Part shown: positions 36,534 through 46,001 of the stretch, piece after piece | Numbering within the stretch: position 1 is the stretch's first letter | How the letters are laid out: the number at the start of each line of letters is the position of its first letter | DNA from: Pseudooceanicola spongiae | Lineage (GTDB): Bacteria; Pseudomonadota; Alphaproteobacteria; Rhodobacterales; Rhodobacteraceae | DNA: 64,000 nt | Assembly (NCBI RefSeq): GCF_014899185.1 | Contig: NZ_CP045201.1 | Location: 728,501-792,500 of the forward strand | Direction: 5' to 3' | Notes under the pieces: generated by a model | What the model was told of the DNA's origin: nothing | What the model saw: the letters and a program-made list of their open reading frames with translations, nothing else | Database searches by the model: none | Translations under genes and position numbers: made by a program

Positions 36534-37162
36534 CAGATCAGCCTCACGAGATAGACAAAGGAAAAGACGCCGATCCAGATCAGGTCGAGGAAGTGCCAGA
36601 ACATGCTGAGGGTCGAGAGCCGCTGCATGTTGGCCGAGGTCAGACCGTGCATGCGCAGTTGCACCATCAGCGTCACCAGCCAGATGATACCGCAGGTCAC
36701 GTGCAGACCGTGGGTGCCGACCAGCACGAAGAAGGCCGACAGGAAGGCCGAGCGGTCCGGACCTGCGCCGATGTGGATCAGGTGATGGAACTCATAGATC
36801 TCCATGCCGATGAAGCCGAGGCCGAGCAGACCGGTCACGACCAGCCATTTCAGCGCATTGTCAAGGCGGTGTGCCTCGGCTTGCAGCATGGCGACGCCGA
36901 AGGTGATCGAGGAGAACAGCAGCAGGGCTGTCTCGATCAGAACGAAGTCTGCCTCGAACAGGTCTTTCGGCGCCGGGCCACCGGCGTAGTTGTAGCCAAG
37001 CACGGCATAGGTCGCGAACAGCACCCCGAAGATGATGCAATCGCTCATCAGGTAGATCCAGAAGCCGATGGGAGTCGGGCTTTCGTGGTGGTGATCGGGA
37101 TGGCTGTCCGGGCCCTCGGGCCCTTTCACGGGCCCGGTGACGGGGGTGTCCAACATGGTCAT
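36533..37162 (-). CDS. cyoC: Cytochrome bo3 ubiquinol oxidase subunit III
   Basis: This 209-residue protein has five helices and subunit III signatures such as [40 protein letters not shown] and [18 protein letters not shown]. It overlaps cyoB (ATGA) and cyoD (TGATG). Confidence 0.95.
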   Translation of the reverse strand: MTMLDTPVTGPVKGPEGPDSHPDHHHESPTPIGFWIYLMSDCIIFGVLFATYAVLGYNYAGGPAPKDLFEADFVLIETALLLFSSITFGVAMLQAEAHRLDNALKWLVVTGLLGLGFIGMEIYEFHHLIHIGAGPDRSAFLSAFFVLVGTHGLHVTCGIIWLVTLMVQLRMHGLTSANMQRLSTLSMFWHFLDLIWIGVFSFVYLVRLI

Positions 37163-39156
37163 GCCGTAGCTCCCTTGCTTTCGGTTTTCGCGACTTCATC
37201 AACGGGGATGTAGTAGTCACGGTTGTAGTTGAAGGTATGCGCGATGCCGATGGCGATGCAGGCAAACAGCGACAGGATCGCCAGCCACCAGATGTACCAG
37301 ACCATGGCAAAGCCGAAGCCCAGAGCAAACAGCGCGATCAGCGCCCCGGTTGCCGTGCTTTTCGGCATGTGGATCGGGGTGTAGTCGGTCGACCATTTGA
37401 AGCCGGTCTGCTTCATGTGCCAGAACTCGTCGCGGCCATGAACGTGGATGACCTGCGGGAAGTTGTAGGGCTGGATCGGCGACTGCGTGGCCCATTCCAG
37501 GGTGCGCGCATTCCACGGGTCAGAGCCACAGGCCAGAGCCTTGCGGTTCTTGATCGAGACGGCGAAGCCGATGAAGGTCGACAGGATGCCGAACAGGATC
37601 AGCACGGCGCCACAGGCGGCAGCGATGAAGTAGATCTGCCAGCCGGTGTCCATGTACTGTGCCATGCGGCGCGTCGCCCCCATCAGGCCAAGCGCATAGA
37701 GCGGCATGAAGGCAAGGTAGAAGCCTGTCAGCCAGAACCAGAAGGTGCGCTTGCTCCACTTGTCGTCCAGTTTGAAGCCGAACGCCTTGGGCCACCAGTA
37801 GGTGACAGCGGCATAGACGCCAAAGACAACGCCACCGATGATCACGTTATGGAAGTGGGCGATCAGGAACAGGGTGTTGTGCAGCTGGAAGTCGACGGGC
37901 GGAATGGCGAGCATCACGCCGGTCATGCCACCGATGGTGAAGGTGACGATGAACCCGATCGTCCAGAGCATCGGCACTTCAAAGCGCACGCGACCTTTGT
38001 ACATCGTGAACAGCCAGTTGAAGATCTTGGCCCCCGTGGGCACCGAGATGATCATCGTGGTGATCCCGAAGAAGGTGTTCACGCTCGCGCCCGACCCCAT
38101 GGTGAAGAAGTGGTGCAGCCAGACGAGGAACGACAGGACCATGATGCAGCAGGTGGCCCAGACCATGGTCTTGTAACCGAACAGCGGTTTGCCCGAGAAG
38201 GTCGCGACGATCTCGGAATAGACGCCGAACAGCGGCAGGATCAGGATGTAGACCTCCGGGTGGCCCCAGATCCAGATCAGGTTGACGTACATCATCGCGT
38301 TGCCACCAAGGTCATTGGTGAAGAAGTGCGTGCCGAGGTAGCGATCCAGCGTCAGCAGGGTCAGCGTGGCGGTCAGCACCGGGAAGGCGGCGACGATCAG
38401 GATGTTGGTACAGAGGGCGGTCCAGGTGAAGACCGGCATGTCGAACATCTTCATGCCCGGCGCGCGCATCTTGAAGATGGTGGCGATCAGGTTGATGCCC
38501 GACAGCGTTGTGCCGATCCCGGCGATCTGCAGCGACCACAGGTAGTAATCCATCCCCGGCCCGGTCGAGAACGACGCCCCCGACAGCGGTGGAAAGGCCA
38601 GCCAGCCGACACGGGCAAATTCCCCGATGAACAGCGACACGTTGACCAGCAGCGCGCCGGCAACCGTCATCCAGAACGAGAAGTTGTTCAGGAACGGAAA
38701 GGCGACGTCGCGGGCCCCGATCTGGGTCGGCATGACAAAGTTCATGATGCCGGTGACAAAGGCCATGGCCACGAAGAAGATCATGATGACGCCATGCGCC
38801 GTAAAGACCTGATCAAAGTGGTGCGGTGGCAGATAGCCCTCGGCCCCGCCAGCCGCCAGCGCCTGTTGCGCCCGCATCATCAGCGCATCGGCAAAGCCGC
38901 GCACCATCATGATAAAGCCCAGCACCATGTACATGATGCCGATTTTCTTGTGGTCGACCGTGATGACCCAGTTCTTGTAGAACGGCACCCAGAGACGATA
39001 GCGGGTCATCACCGCCAGCAGGGCAAGCCCGCCGAGCGCGATGGCCAGGAAGGTGCCGATCAAGATCGGCTCGTGGTAGGGAATCCAGTCCAGGCTCAGC
39101 CGACCAAAGATCGGCGAGACCGTTTCCCGTGTTGTTTCAACGACTTCAGTTGACAT
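37159..39156 (-). CDS. cyoB: Cytochrome bo3 ubiquinol oxidase subunit I
   Basis: This 665-residue catalytic subunit has many helices and carries the heme and copper ligands. The CuB histidine and Tyr region [29 protein letters not shown] and the heme-ligand segment [13 protein letters not shown] are present. It reduces oxygen and pumps protons. The stop overlaps the cyoC start; the cyoA stop lies one base upstream of its ATG. Confidence 0.96.
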   Translation of the reverse strand: MSTEVVETTRETVSPIFGRLSLDWIPYHEPILIGTFLAIALGGLALLAVMTRYRLWVPFYKNWVITVDHKKIGIMYMVLGFIMMVRGFADALMMRAQQALAAGGAEGYLPPHHFDQVFTAHGVIMIFFVAMAFVTGIMNFVMPTQIGARDVAFPFLNNFSFWMTVAGALLVNVSLFIGEFARVGWLAFPPLSGASFSTGPGMDYYLWSLQIAGIGTTLSGINLIATIFKMRAPGMKMFDMPVFTWTALCTNILIVAAFPVLTATLTLLTLDRYLGTHFFTNDLGGNAMMYVNLIWIWGHPEVYILILPLFGVYSEIVATFSGKPLFGYKTMVWATCCIMVLSFLVWLHHFFTMGSGASVNTFFGITTMIISVPTGAKIFNWLFTMYKGRVRFEVPMLWTIGFIVTFTIGGMTGVMLAIPPVDFQLHNTLFLIAHFHNVIIGGVVFGVYAAVTYWWPKAFGFKLDDKWSKRTFWFWLTGFYLAFMPLYALGLMGATRRMAQYMDTGWQIYFIAAACGAVLILFGILSTFIGFAVSIKNRKALACGSDPWNARTLEWATQSPIQPYNFPQVIHVHGRDEFWHMKQTGFKWSTDYTPIHMPKSTATGALIALFALGFGFAMVWYIWWLAILSLFACIAIGIAHTFNYNRDYYIPVDEVAKTESKGATA

Positions 39157-39157
39157 G

Positions 39158-40234
39158 TCAGTTGTGCTCCATTGCGGGGGCCGAACGGGTGTTCTTGTCG
39201 ACGTCGGGCTTGTCGTTGGCGTCGGTGTCGTCGTTGCCGTCGATCAGGCCTGCACCGGGCGCATCCATCAGATTGCCGAAGCCGTCGATGGCGCGCTGGC
39301 CGTCGTATTCAAAGGCCGCCTTGTCCTTGATGCCGGCCAGACCGCCGCCACCATGCATGTCGACCATCATCATCTGGTCCATGCAGACCTTGCCTTCGCC
39401 GACGCAGAGATTGCGGATGCGGTCGAACAACCCATCCTCAACGGTGCTGTAGAAAGCGACGTCATTGCCGATGGAGGGCTTCTCCAGCTCAAGATAGCTG
39501 GCGCGGGTCAGCGGGGTGTCGACGGTCTTGGCCTTGGCGATCCAGGCGTCGAAATCGGCATCTGTCATCGACTTGGCGTCGAAGGTCATCTGCGAGAAAC
39601 CCGGGCCGGAGTAGTGGGCGGAGCGACCGGCGAAGGTGCCGACCTCGTCCGCGATCATGTGGATCTTGGTCTGCATGGCGGGCATCGAATAGACCATGCC
39701 CGACAGCGCCGGGATCGACAGCGTGTTCATCACGGTGCTGGAGGTCAGGCGGAAGTTCACCGGGCGATTGACCGGCATGGCCAGCTCGTTGACCGAGGCG
39801 ACGCCGTATTCGGGATAGATGAACAGCCATTTCCAGTCGAGCGAGACGGCCTCGACCTCGATCGGCTCACCGGCATGGGCGAGGTCGAGCGGGCGATAGG
39901 GGTCCAGCTTGTGCGTGTAGACCCAGGTGAAGGCGCCGAGCGCGATCACGATCAGGACCGGAACACCCCAGATCAGCACTTCGAGCTTGTTCGAGTGGGT
40001 GAAGGTGGGATCGTAGTCATCGGTCTCGGGGCGGTCGGCGCGATATTTCCACGGGAAATACACAGCCATGAACAGCACCGGAAGGATCACGATGAGCATG
40101 AGAAGGACGGAGATGATCAGAAGGTTGCGCTCCTGTCCGGCGACCCAGCCGGAGGGGTGGAGCACATCGTACTGGCATCCCGACAAGGACACTGCGAGCA
40201 GCAGCATCAAGGGGATCTTGAAGGGTTTCAACAC
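39158..40234 (-). CDS. cyoA: Cytochrome bo3 ubiquinol oxidase subunit II
   Basis: This 358-residue protein starts with a lipoprotein signal ([15 protein letters not shown], lipobox Cys about residue 19) and has two further helices ([20 protein letters not shown] and [14 protein letters not shown]). A cupredoxin domain with [14 protein letters not shown] follows. The CuA cysteine ligands are absent, as expected for a quinol oxidase. The start codon is GTG at 40234 after AGAGG. It is the first gene of cyoABCD. A rather long C-terminal tail is rich in Asp and Gly. Confidence 0.94.
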   Translation of the reverse strand: MLKPFKIPLMLLLAVSLSGCQYDVLHPSGWVAGQERNLLIISVLLMLIVILPVLFMAVYFPWKYRADRPETDDYDPTFTHSNKLEVLIWGVPVLIVIALGAFTWVYTHKLDPYRPLDLAHAGEPIEVEAVSLDWKWLFIYPEYGVASVNELAMPVNRPVNFRLTSSTVMNTLSIPALSGMVYSMPAMQTKIHMIADEVGTFAGRSAHYSGPGFSQMTFDAKSMTDADFDAWIAKAKTVDTPLTRASYLELEKPSIGNDVAFYSTVEDGLFDRIRNLCVGEGKVCMDQMMMVDMHGGGGLAGIKDKAAFEYDGQRAIDGFGNLMDAPGAGLIDGNDDTDANDKPDVDKNTRSAPAMEHN

Positions 40235-40764
40235 AGCTAGCCTCTTGCGCGTTTACCGGGCGCGTCTGTCGCTGACGGGCGGCCCGGAGGGAGGAGATCC
40301 GACGCGGAACGCAAAGCCGCCGCAATCGAACTTGTGCCGGGCGAATAAGCCCGTGGCGGAGCGAGCGCGAGGCGTCACACGGCCGCACCTCACGCAACTT
40401 GCCGTTTATTCACAAATGCTTGAGTTGAGATTTATGCAACCAAAGGGGGACCGGATGGGTACGGCCAGCGGCAGGTCTTTGGCGCGAAACCGGAGTCTGC
40501 GGCGTAAATTTGCTTTGCAAACAAAGGGGATTGCCGGGGCGGTCGCGATGCGCCTTCGGGCCGGTTTTCCCGCAAGGCGGGTTCGCAGGTGCAGCACGAT
40601 TTCGCAGGTGCAGCATATCGACACACGCTGAGATAACACAGGTTTGAAACCAGCGCAGAGCGGCAATGACTTGGATGCAGGGCGCGCGGTGAAAATGACG
40701 CCTTCGTGCGGGCCGGGAGCGGGCGTTGTCGCACCCCCGGAGCGGTGCGGAGGGCGCGCGTGAT
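40235..40764. other. 530-bp non-coding region upstream of cyoABCD
   Basis: No gene is convincing on either strand; short open frames overlap in conflicting directions. The region must hold the cyo promoter and contains the 15-bp direct repeat at 40582-40615. No clear FNR-type TTGAT-N4-ATCAA box was found. Confidence 0.6.
40582..40615. repeat. Two 15-bp direct repeats upstream of cyoABCD
   Basis: TTCGCAGGTGCAGCA occurs exactly at 40582-40596 and 40601-40615, a 19-bp period. It could be a pair of regulator sites or a recent tandem duplication. No matching known operator is recalled. Confidence 0.45.
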
Positions 40765-42111
40765 TCACTTTTGCGGGGAGCCGACCTCAACCGGCAGGGT
40801 CAGTGCGGCCTCAAATCCCGTCGCCGCGCCGGGACGCGGAGAGCTGAGGCGCAGCGGGCTGGCGATGCGTTCGGCAATGGCCGCGACGATGGCCAGACCG
40901 AGGCCGCTGCCCTCGGCGCTGGCCTCGGCGCGCTCAAACCGCAGGGTCAGGCGCGACAGCACCTCCGGCGGTACGACGGGACTGTCGTTGGCGACGCTGA
41001 GATGACCATCGCCGCGCAGGGTGACGTCGATGGGGGTGTCGGGGGTGGCGTGGCGCAGGGCGTTGTCGATCAGGTTGCGGAACAGGATGCCGAAGGCGTC
41101 GGGGTCGAGATCCGAGAGCACGGGCGCGTCGGGCAGGCTGAGGCGGATGCGGCCCGGCGCGGCCATGCGGGTCATGTCGTCAAGGACGATGCGGGCGACG
41201 GGGCGCAGATCGGCGGCGTGCCCGAGGCGCAGACGACCGCCCTCGGCGCGGGCCAGTTGCATCAGGCGTTCGGAGAGGCGGGTCAGGCGTTTCAGCGTCG
41301 CCTCGATCTCGGCGGCGCGCTGGCGGGCGGCGGCGTCGGTGGTTTCCGATTGCAGGCGCTGCGCCTGCGCCAGCGCCCCGGCGAGCGGCGTGCGCAACTC
41401 ATGCGCGGCATTGGCGGCAAAGCTGCGCTCGGCCTCGAAGGCGGAGTTCAGGCGGGCGAGCAGGGTGTTCAGGGTGGCGGCGATCGGCGTGATCTCGGAG
41501 GGCAGATCGCTGGTGGGCACGGGCGAGAGGTCGCGGGCACTGCGCGCCCCGAGGCCTTCGCGGAACCGGCGCAGCGAGGTCAGGCTGGCGCGCACCGCCC
41601 ACAGGATCGCCAGCAGCGCCAGTGGGATCACCACCAGCAGTGGCAGGCCAAGACCGAACTGGATCTCGCGCGCGACGGTGCGGCGATGGTCGAGCGGTTC
41701 CGCGATGGTGATGCGCAGACTGCCCTGCAACACGTCGTCATTATAGAGACGGTGCGTGGGCGTCTGGCGAAAGCCGCGCCCGTCGTAGGGGGGGAAATCC
41801 TCGGCCTCGGCACCCTGCGATTGCAGCAGGATGCGACCATGCGCATCGCGCAGAAGATAGGTGAAGACTTCGGTGTCATCGCCCACAGAGGCGAGCCGCT
41901 GCGGTATGCCGTCGTCATCGCGCCCGACGATGTCGAGGGCGGCGAGGGGCAGGATATGCTCGGCCGTCTGGCGCAGGGCGCTGTCGAAGACCTCGTTCGT
42001 CTCATGGCGCAGGATCAGCGCGGTGATCGTGGCGACGGCGATCCAGATCAGCGCCAGCGCCGCCCCCAGCGTCAGCGAAAGGCGGCTTTGCAGGCTGCGT
42101 GGGCGCCTCAT
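40765..42111 (-). CDS. Sensor histidine kinase of the PepSY/flavin locus
   Basis: This 448-residue kinase has two helices (LGAALALIWIAVATITALIL near 11-33 and LGLPLLVVIPLALLAILWAV) that bracket a periplasmic sensor of about 110 residues. A HAMP-like region, the H box AANAAHELRTPLAGALAQ, the N box NLIDNALRHA and the G box GSGLGLAIVAAIAE follow. It resembles QseC/PetR-type kinases. It overlaps its regulator gene by ATGA. The signal sensed is unknown; the divergent flavin operon suggests redox or metal status. Confidence 0.88.
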   Translation of the reverse strand: MRRPRSLQSRLSLTLGAALALIWIAVATITALILRHETNEVFDSALRQTAEHILPLAALDIVGRDDDGIPQRLASVGDDTEVFTYLLRDAHGRILLQSQGAEAEDFPPYDGRGFRQTPTHRLYNDDVLQGSLRITIAEPLDHRRTVAREIQFGLGLPLLVVIPLALLAILWAVRASLTSLRRFREGLGARSARDLSPVPTSDLPSEITPIAATLNTLLARLNSAFEAERSFAANAAHELRTPLAGALAQAQRLQSETTDAAARQRAAEIEATLKRLTRLSERLMQLARAEGGRLRLGHAADLRPVARIVLDDMTRMAAPGRIRLSLPDAPVLSDLDPDAFGILFRNLIDNALRHATPDTPIDVTLRGDGHLSVANDSPVVPPEVLSRLTLRFERAEASAEGSGLGLAIVAAIAERIASPLRLSSPRPGAATGFEAALTLPVEVGSPQK

Positions 42112-42767
42112 GGCGTGCCCAGTCGATAGCCCATGCCGCGCTCGGTCTCGATCACGCGGGCGCCGAGCTTTTTGCGCAAGCGGCTGACGTGGACCTCGAT
42201 GGTGTTGCTTTCGACCTCGGCATCGAAGGCATAGAGCTTGTCTTCGAGTTGCGCCTTGGAGAGCAGCTGCGCGGGGCGGGTGATGAGGGCCTCGAACAGG
42301 GCCCATTCGCGCGCGGTGAGGGAGACCGGTTTGCCATCGCGTTGCAGGGACCGCGCGGCGAGGTCGATCGAGAGCGCGCCGTGCTGGATGATCGGGTTGG
42401 GATTGCCGGAATAACGCCGCGCGACCGAGCCGATGCGGGCCGAAAGCTCGGCCAGATCAAAGGGTTTGACGAGGTAGTCATCGGCCCCGGCGTTCAGCCC
42501 CTCGATGCGGTCAGACACCTGATCGAGCGCGGTCAGGATGATCACGGGGGTCACGCCGCCGCGCGCGCGCAGGGTCTTCAGAAAGCCGATGCCGCGGCCA
42601 TCGGGCAGCATCAGATCCAGCAGAACAAGGTCGAAGGCGGCGCCGTTCAGGGCATCCCCGGCGGTATCAAGGCGCATCGCCCAGTCGACGGTGTGGCCAT
42701 CGGCGGCGATCTGGTCGCGCACGGCGGCGCCCAGAACTCGGTCGTCCTCAATCAGAAGGATGCGCAT
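42108..42767 (-). CDS. OmpR-family response regulator of the PepSY/flavin locus
   Basis: This 219-residue regulator has a receiver domain (LLIEDDRVLG, phospho-acceptor in DLVLLDLMLPDG, YLVKPFDL) and a winged-helix DNA-binding domain (LTAREWALFEALITRP, then EVHVSRLRKKLGA). The start at 42767 is the family start; a longer frame crosses the intergenic region. It is divergent from the PepSY gene and the shared region carries direct repeats suited to this regulator class. Confidence 0.92.
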   Translation of the reverse strand: MRILLIEDDRVLGAAVRDQIAADGHTVDWAMRLDTAGDALNGAAFDLVLLDLMLPDGRGIGFLKTLRARGGVTPVIILTALDQVSDRIEGLNAGADDYLVKPFDLAELSARIGSVARRYSGNPNPIIQHGALSIDLAARSLQRDGKPVSLTAREWALFEALITRPAQLLSKAQLEDKLYAFDAEVESNTIEVHVSRLRKKLGARVIETERGMGYRLGTP

Positions 42768-42825
42768 GGGGGGTCCTGTTCCTGGCCTCGGGCGGTGCTG
42801 TGTCGCGGCTTTTTGCACGTCCCAC

Positions 42826-42875
42826 CTGACGCAAAGCTGACGCAGGTTTGCGCGCCGCTTCAGGTTCGCGTCAGC
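42826..42875. promoter_or_regulatory. Candidate response-regulator box between the two-component and PepSY genes
   Basis: CTGACGCA occurs at 42826-42833 and again at 42837-42844, an exact 11-bp period as expected for tandem binding of OmpR-family dimers. An inverted half-site GCGTCAGC lies at 42868-42875. The box sits in the 157-bp divergent region, so it could control both transcripts. Confidence 0.55.
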
Positions 42876-42924
42876 TTGGCGGTGCAAGCAGGCTCCGTGG
42901 CAGCCGCAACAGGGAGTCTGACCC

Positions 42925-43224
42925 ATGAAACGAGCGGTGACAATTCTTAGTTTTCTCGCAGTCGCCACGGCGGTGGCTCCGGGGATGGCGTGGGCAGAGC
43001 AGGATTGCTTCGTGCCGATGGCCAACTGGCAGTCGCGCGCGGCGGTCGTGCAGATGGCGCAGGACAATGGCTGGGCGGTGCGGCGGCTCAAGATTGATGA
43101 CGGCTGCTACGAGATCCACGCGACGGACGCGCAGGGGCGGCGCATCGAGGTGACGCTGCAGCCGCAGACGCTGCAGGTTCTCAGCCTTGAAATCGAGCGG
43201 GGCGGCCGGGACCGCGATGACTGA
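42925..43224 (+). CDS. Small secreted PepSY-domain protein
   Basis: This 99-residue protein has a signal peptide (MKRAVTILSFLAVATAVAPG, cut after AWA). The mature part has a PepSY-like repeat (QMAQDNGWAVRRLKIDDGCY, then EIHATDAQGRRIEVTLQPQT) and two cysteines that could form a disulfide. Such small periplasmic PepSY proteins are often found beside two-component systems and PepSY membrane reductases. It is the first gene of the plus-strand operon. Confidence 0.85.
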   Translation: MKRAVTILSFLAVATAVAPGMAWAEQDCFVPMANWQSRAAVVQMAQDNGWAVRRLKIDDGCYEIHATDAQGRRIEVTLQPQTLQVLSLEIERGGRDRDD

Positions 43225-43311
43225 CGCGACCGGCAGGGCCGTGCGCGCGCCCGTGCCACAGACTCTCCCGAAAGCGCCGCTTGTGGCGCAGATATTGCAA
43301 AGGACATTCGC

Positions 43312-43782
43312 ATGAAAACCCTCCTCGCGGCTCTGGCCATGACCACGGCGCTGACCCTTCCCGGCGTCGCCATGGCAAAGCAGGTGACGCTAAGCACCAC
43401 GATGACCCGCTATGGCGGCGAAGGGGCCTATCTGGCGATCTATCTGACCGACGCAAAGGGCGTCTATGCGGGCAGCCTGTGGATGGCGGGCGGCAAGTCG
43501 AAATACTATCGCCATCTGAGCGACTGGTACCGCGCCACCGGGGGCGACACGGCGCAGGTCGACGGCATCACCGGGGCGAGCGTCGGGGCCGGGCGCAAGC
43601 TCGAGGTGACGGTGGATCTGGCGGATGCGCTGATCGACGCGGGCTATACGCTGCATATCGATGCCGCCGTCGAGGACATGCGCGAAAGCCCGAACGAGAT
43701 TGCGGTGCCGCTGACCTCGGCCGGGGCGGGCAAGGCGGTGCAGGGGCGGCGCTATATCGCTGACTTCAGCTACGGGATGTGA
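43312..43782 (+). CDS. Secreted DUF2271 protein with candidate flavinylation motif
   Basis: This 156-residue protein has a signal peptide (MKTLLAALAMTTALTLPGVA, cut after AMA) and a DUF2271 domain (YLAIYLTDAKGVYAGSLWMA, KYYRHLSDWYR). Residues 84-90 read DGITGAS, which fits the Dxx[ST]GA[ST] motif that ApbE modifies with FMN, with Ser90 as acceptor. DUF2271 proteins have been proposed as flavinylated extracytosolic carriers. The stop overlaps or abuts the next gene. FMN attachment is inferred, not shown. Confidence 0.85.
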   Translation: MKTLLAALAMTTALTLPGVAMAKQVTLSTTMTRYGGEGAYLAIYLTDAKGVYAGSLWMAGGKSKYYRHLSDWYRATGGDTAQVDGITGASVGAGRKLEVTVDLADALIDAGYTLHIDAAVEDMRESPNEIAVPLTSAGAGKAVQGRRYIADFSYGM

Positions 43783-43793
43783 GGCGAGGCGAG

Positions 43794-46001
43794 ATGATCC
43801 GCAAGCTGCATCGTTGGCCGGGCCTTGTGGCGCTGGCTCTGCTGATCGTGCTGACGCTGAGCGGCGCGGCGCTGTCGCTGTTTCCCGCCATCGGCCGCTT
43901 GAGCGCCGTGCCGGTTGAGGCGGGGCTGAGCGTGGCCACGCTCGCCAGTCGTATCCAGAGCGTCTATCCCGGGGTCGAGCAGATCAAGCGTGCGCCCTCG
44001 GGGCAGATCACCGCCTATTGGTTTGAGGATGGCACGCCCGGCGCGGCGGTGGTCGATCCGGCGAGCGGGCAGGCCGTTGCTTCGGCTGATCCGAGCCCGG
44101 TTGAGCGCTGGCTGACCAATCTGCACCGGTCGCTGTTTCTGGGCGATGGCGGGCGTATCACCATGGCGCTTGGGGCGCTCGCGATGCTGGGGCTGGCTGT
44201 GTCGGGCGTGGCTCTGGTGCTGCGCCGCGTCGGGGGGGCACGGCGCTGGTTCACGCGGTTGCGCGGGCCGCTGGCGGGGCGGCTGCATGTCGAGATTGCG
44301 CGGATTGCGGTGCTGGGACTGGGGCTGTCGGCGCTGACGGCCCTTTGGATGACGGCCTCGACCTTTGATCTGTTGCCAGACGCCGAGGCGGTCGCGGCTT
44401 TTCCGGCCGCCGTGAGTGGCGAGATGGGCGCGCCGCTGGCCGATATGGCAGGCTTGCGCGATGTGCCGGTGGCGGCGTTGCGCGCGCTGAGCTTTCCCTA
44501 TGCGGGGGACGCGACGGATGTCTACACGCTGACCACCTCCGAAGGCACCGGCTATATCGATCAGGGCACGGGAGAGCGGCTGAGCTGGGCGCAGGCCGGG
44601 GTCGGGCAGAGGATCTCGGAGACGGTGTATATGCTGCACACCGGGCAGGGCGCGGCGTTGCTGGGGGTGCTGCTGGGTCTGATGGCGCTCGGCGTGCCGG
44701 CATTGGCGGTGACGGGCGTGCTGATCTGGCTGGCCGGGCGGCGGGGCCGGGTGCGCATCCATGGCAATCACGCCGCCCGCGACGCCGAAACGATCGTGCT
44801 GGTTGGCAGTGAGGGCGGCACCACATGGGCGCTGGCCGCGACCCTGCACAAGGCGCTGAGCGGGCAGGGTCAGAGCGTGCATGTCGCGCCGATGTCGGCC
44901 TTTGCGCCGGAGCGCTACGCTCGGGCGCAGCGGATCATCGTGCTGAGCGCCACCTATGGCGACGGCGACGCCCCGGCCTCGGCGAAGGGGTTTCTCGGCC
45001 GGTTGGGCAAAAGCGCGGCCTTGCAGGGGGTGCCGATGGCAGTGCTGGGCCTTGGCGATCGCTGCTTTCCGGCGTTTTGCGGTTACGCGCAGGCGCTGGC
45101 ACGCGCGGCAGAGGCGCGGGGCTGGCAGAGCCTGCTGCCGCTGACCACCATCGACCGGCAATCGCCGCAGCAGATCGCGCGGTGGGGCCGTGCGCTTGGC
45201 GCGGCGATGGGGGGCGAACTGGAGCTGGTTTATGAACCGGTACGCCCGCCGAGCCATGTGCTGAGGCTGATCTCGCGGCGCGACTACGGCGTGGCGGTGC
45301 AGGCGCCGACGGCGATCCTGCGGTTTGCGCGGCCCCGGGTGTCGCTGTGGCAGCGGATCACGGGGCGCGGCTTCGGGCGGTATCAGGCGGGCGATCTGAT
45401 CGGCATCGTGCCGGAGGGATCGGCCGTGCCGCGGCTCTATTCGCTGGCTTCTGGGCAGGGCGAGGGGTTTGTCGAGATTGTCGTGCGTCTGCATCCGGGC
45501 GGGCTGTGTTCGGGCCAGCTGATGCAGATGGTGCCGGGCGACAGCGTGCAGGGATTCGTGCGGCGCAATGCGGCGTTTCATGCCGGGGCGGGGACGGCGC
45601 CGCTGATCCTGATCGGGGCGGGAACCGGCATCGGGCCGCTGGCCGGGATCATCCGTGACAACTGGCTCAAACGTCCGGTGCATCTGTTCTTCGGGATGCG
45701 CGACCCGGGCAGCGATTTTCTCTATGACGCGGAGCTGGCCTTGTGGCGGGGCGCGGGCCATCTGACGACCCTCAGCACGGCGGTGTCGCGCGGGGCGCAC
45801 CCCTCATATGTGCAGGACCGGTTGCGCGCCGAGCGGGCGGAGGTGGTCACGTCAATGCAGGCGGGGGCGCGGATCATGGTCTGTGGCGGGCGCGAGATGG
45901 CGGCGGGCGTGGCCGAGGCGCTGGCCGATATCCTGACGCCGCTGGGGCTGGAGCTGAGCACGCTGAAGGCGGAGGGGCGGTATGTCGAAGATGTCTACTG
46001 A
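43794..46001 (+). CDS. PepSY membrane protein fused to FMN/FAD NAD(P)H reductase
   Basis: This 735-residue protein has an N-terminal PepSY_TM region (about 1-325) with four or so helices and histidines in KLHRWPG, NLHRSLFLGD and YMLHTGQG. A flavodoxin domain follows (LVGSEGGTTWALAATL, LSATYGDGDAPAS, LGLGDRCFPAFCGYA), then a CysJ-like reductase with FAD-binding RLYSLASGQ and GGLCSGQL, NAD(P)-binding LIGAGTGIGPLAGIIRD, and a C-terminal YVEDVY. It should pass electrons from cytosolic NAD(P)H across the membrane to a periplasmic acceptor. The start could also be GTG at 43779, which overlaps the DUF2271 stop. Confidence 0.9.
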   Translation: MIRKLHRWPGLVALALLIVLTLSGAALSLFPAIGRLSAVPVEAGLSVATLASRIQSVYPGVEQIKRAPSGQITAYWFEDGTPGAAVVDPASGQAVASADPSPVERWLTNLHRSLFLGDGGRITMALGALAMLGLAVSGVALVLRRVGGARRWFTRLRGPLAGRLHVEIARIAVLGLGLSALTALWMTASTFDLLPDAEAVAAFPAAVSGEMGAPLADMAGLRDVPVAALRALSFPYAGDATDVYTLTTSEGTGYIDQGTGERLSWAQAGVGQRISETVYMLHTGQGAALLGVLLGLMALGVPALAVTGVLIWLAGRRGRVRIHGNHAARDAETIVLVGSEGGTTWALAATLHKALSGQGQSVHVAPMSAFAPERYARAQRIIVLSATYGDGDAPASAKGFLGRLGKSAALQGVPMAVLGLGDRCFPAFCGYAQALARAAEARGWQSLLPLTTIDRQSPQQIARWGRALGAAMGGELELVYEPVRPPSHVLRLISRRDYGVAVQAPTAILRFARPRVSLWQRITGRGFGRYQAGDLIGIVPEGSAVPRLYSLASGQGEGFVEIVVRLHPGGLCSGQLMQMVPGDSVQGFVRRNAAFHAGAGTAPLILIGAGTGIGPLAGIIRDNWLKRPVHLFFGMRDPGSDFLYDAELALWRGAGHLTTLSTAVSRGAHPSYVQDRLRAERAEVVTSMQAGARIMVCGGREMAAGVAEALADILTPLGLELSTLKAEGRYVEDVY

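Noticed and set aside
37237..39153. Open frame antisense to cyoB (638 codons)
   Set aside because: The sense gene is an unmistakable oxidase subunit I. The antisense product has no recognisable domain.
40235..40764. Short genes in the region upstream of cyoA
   Set aside because: Several short frames overlap on both strands with no ribosome binding site or domain, so none is supported.
43770..45800. Open frame antisense to the PepSY-reductase gene (676 codons)
   Set aside because: It is Arg/His/Pro-rich noise; the sense strand carries all the flavoprotein motifs.
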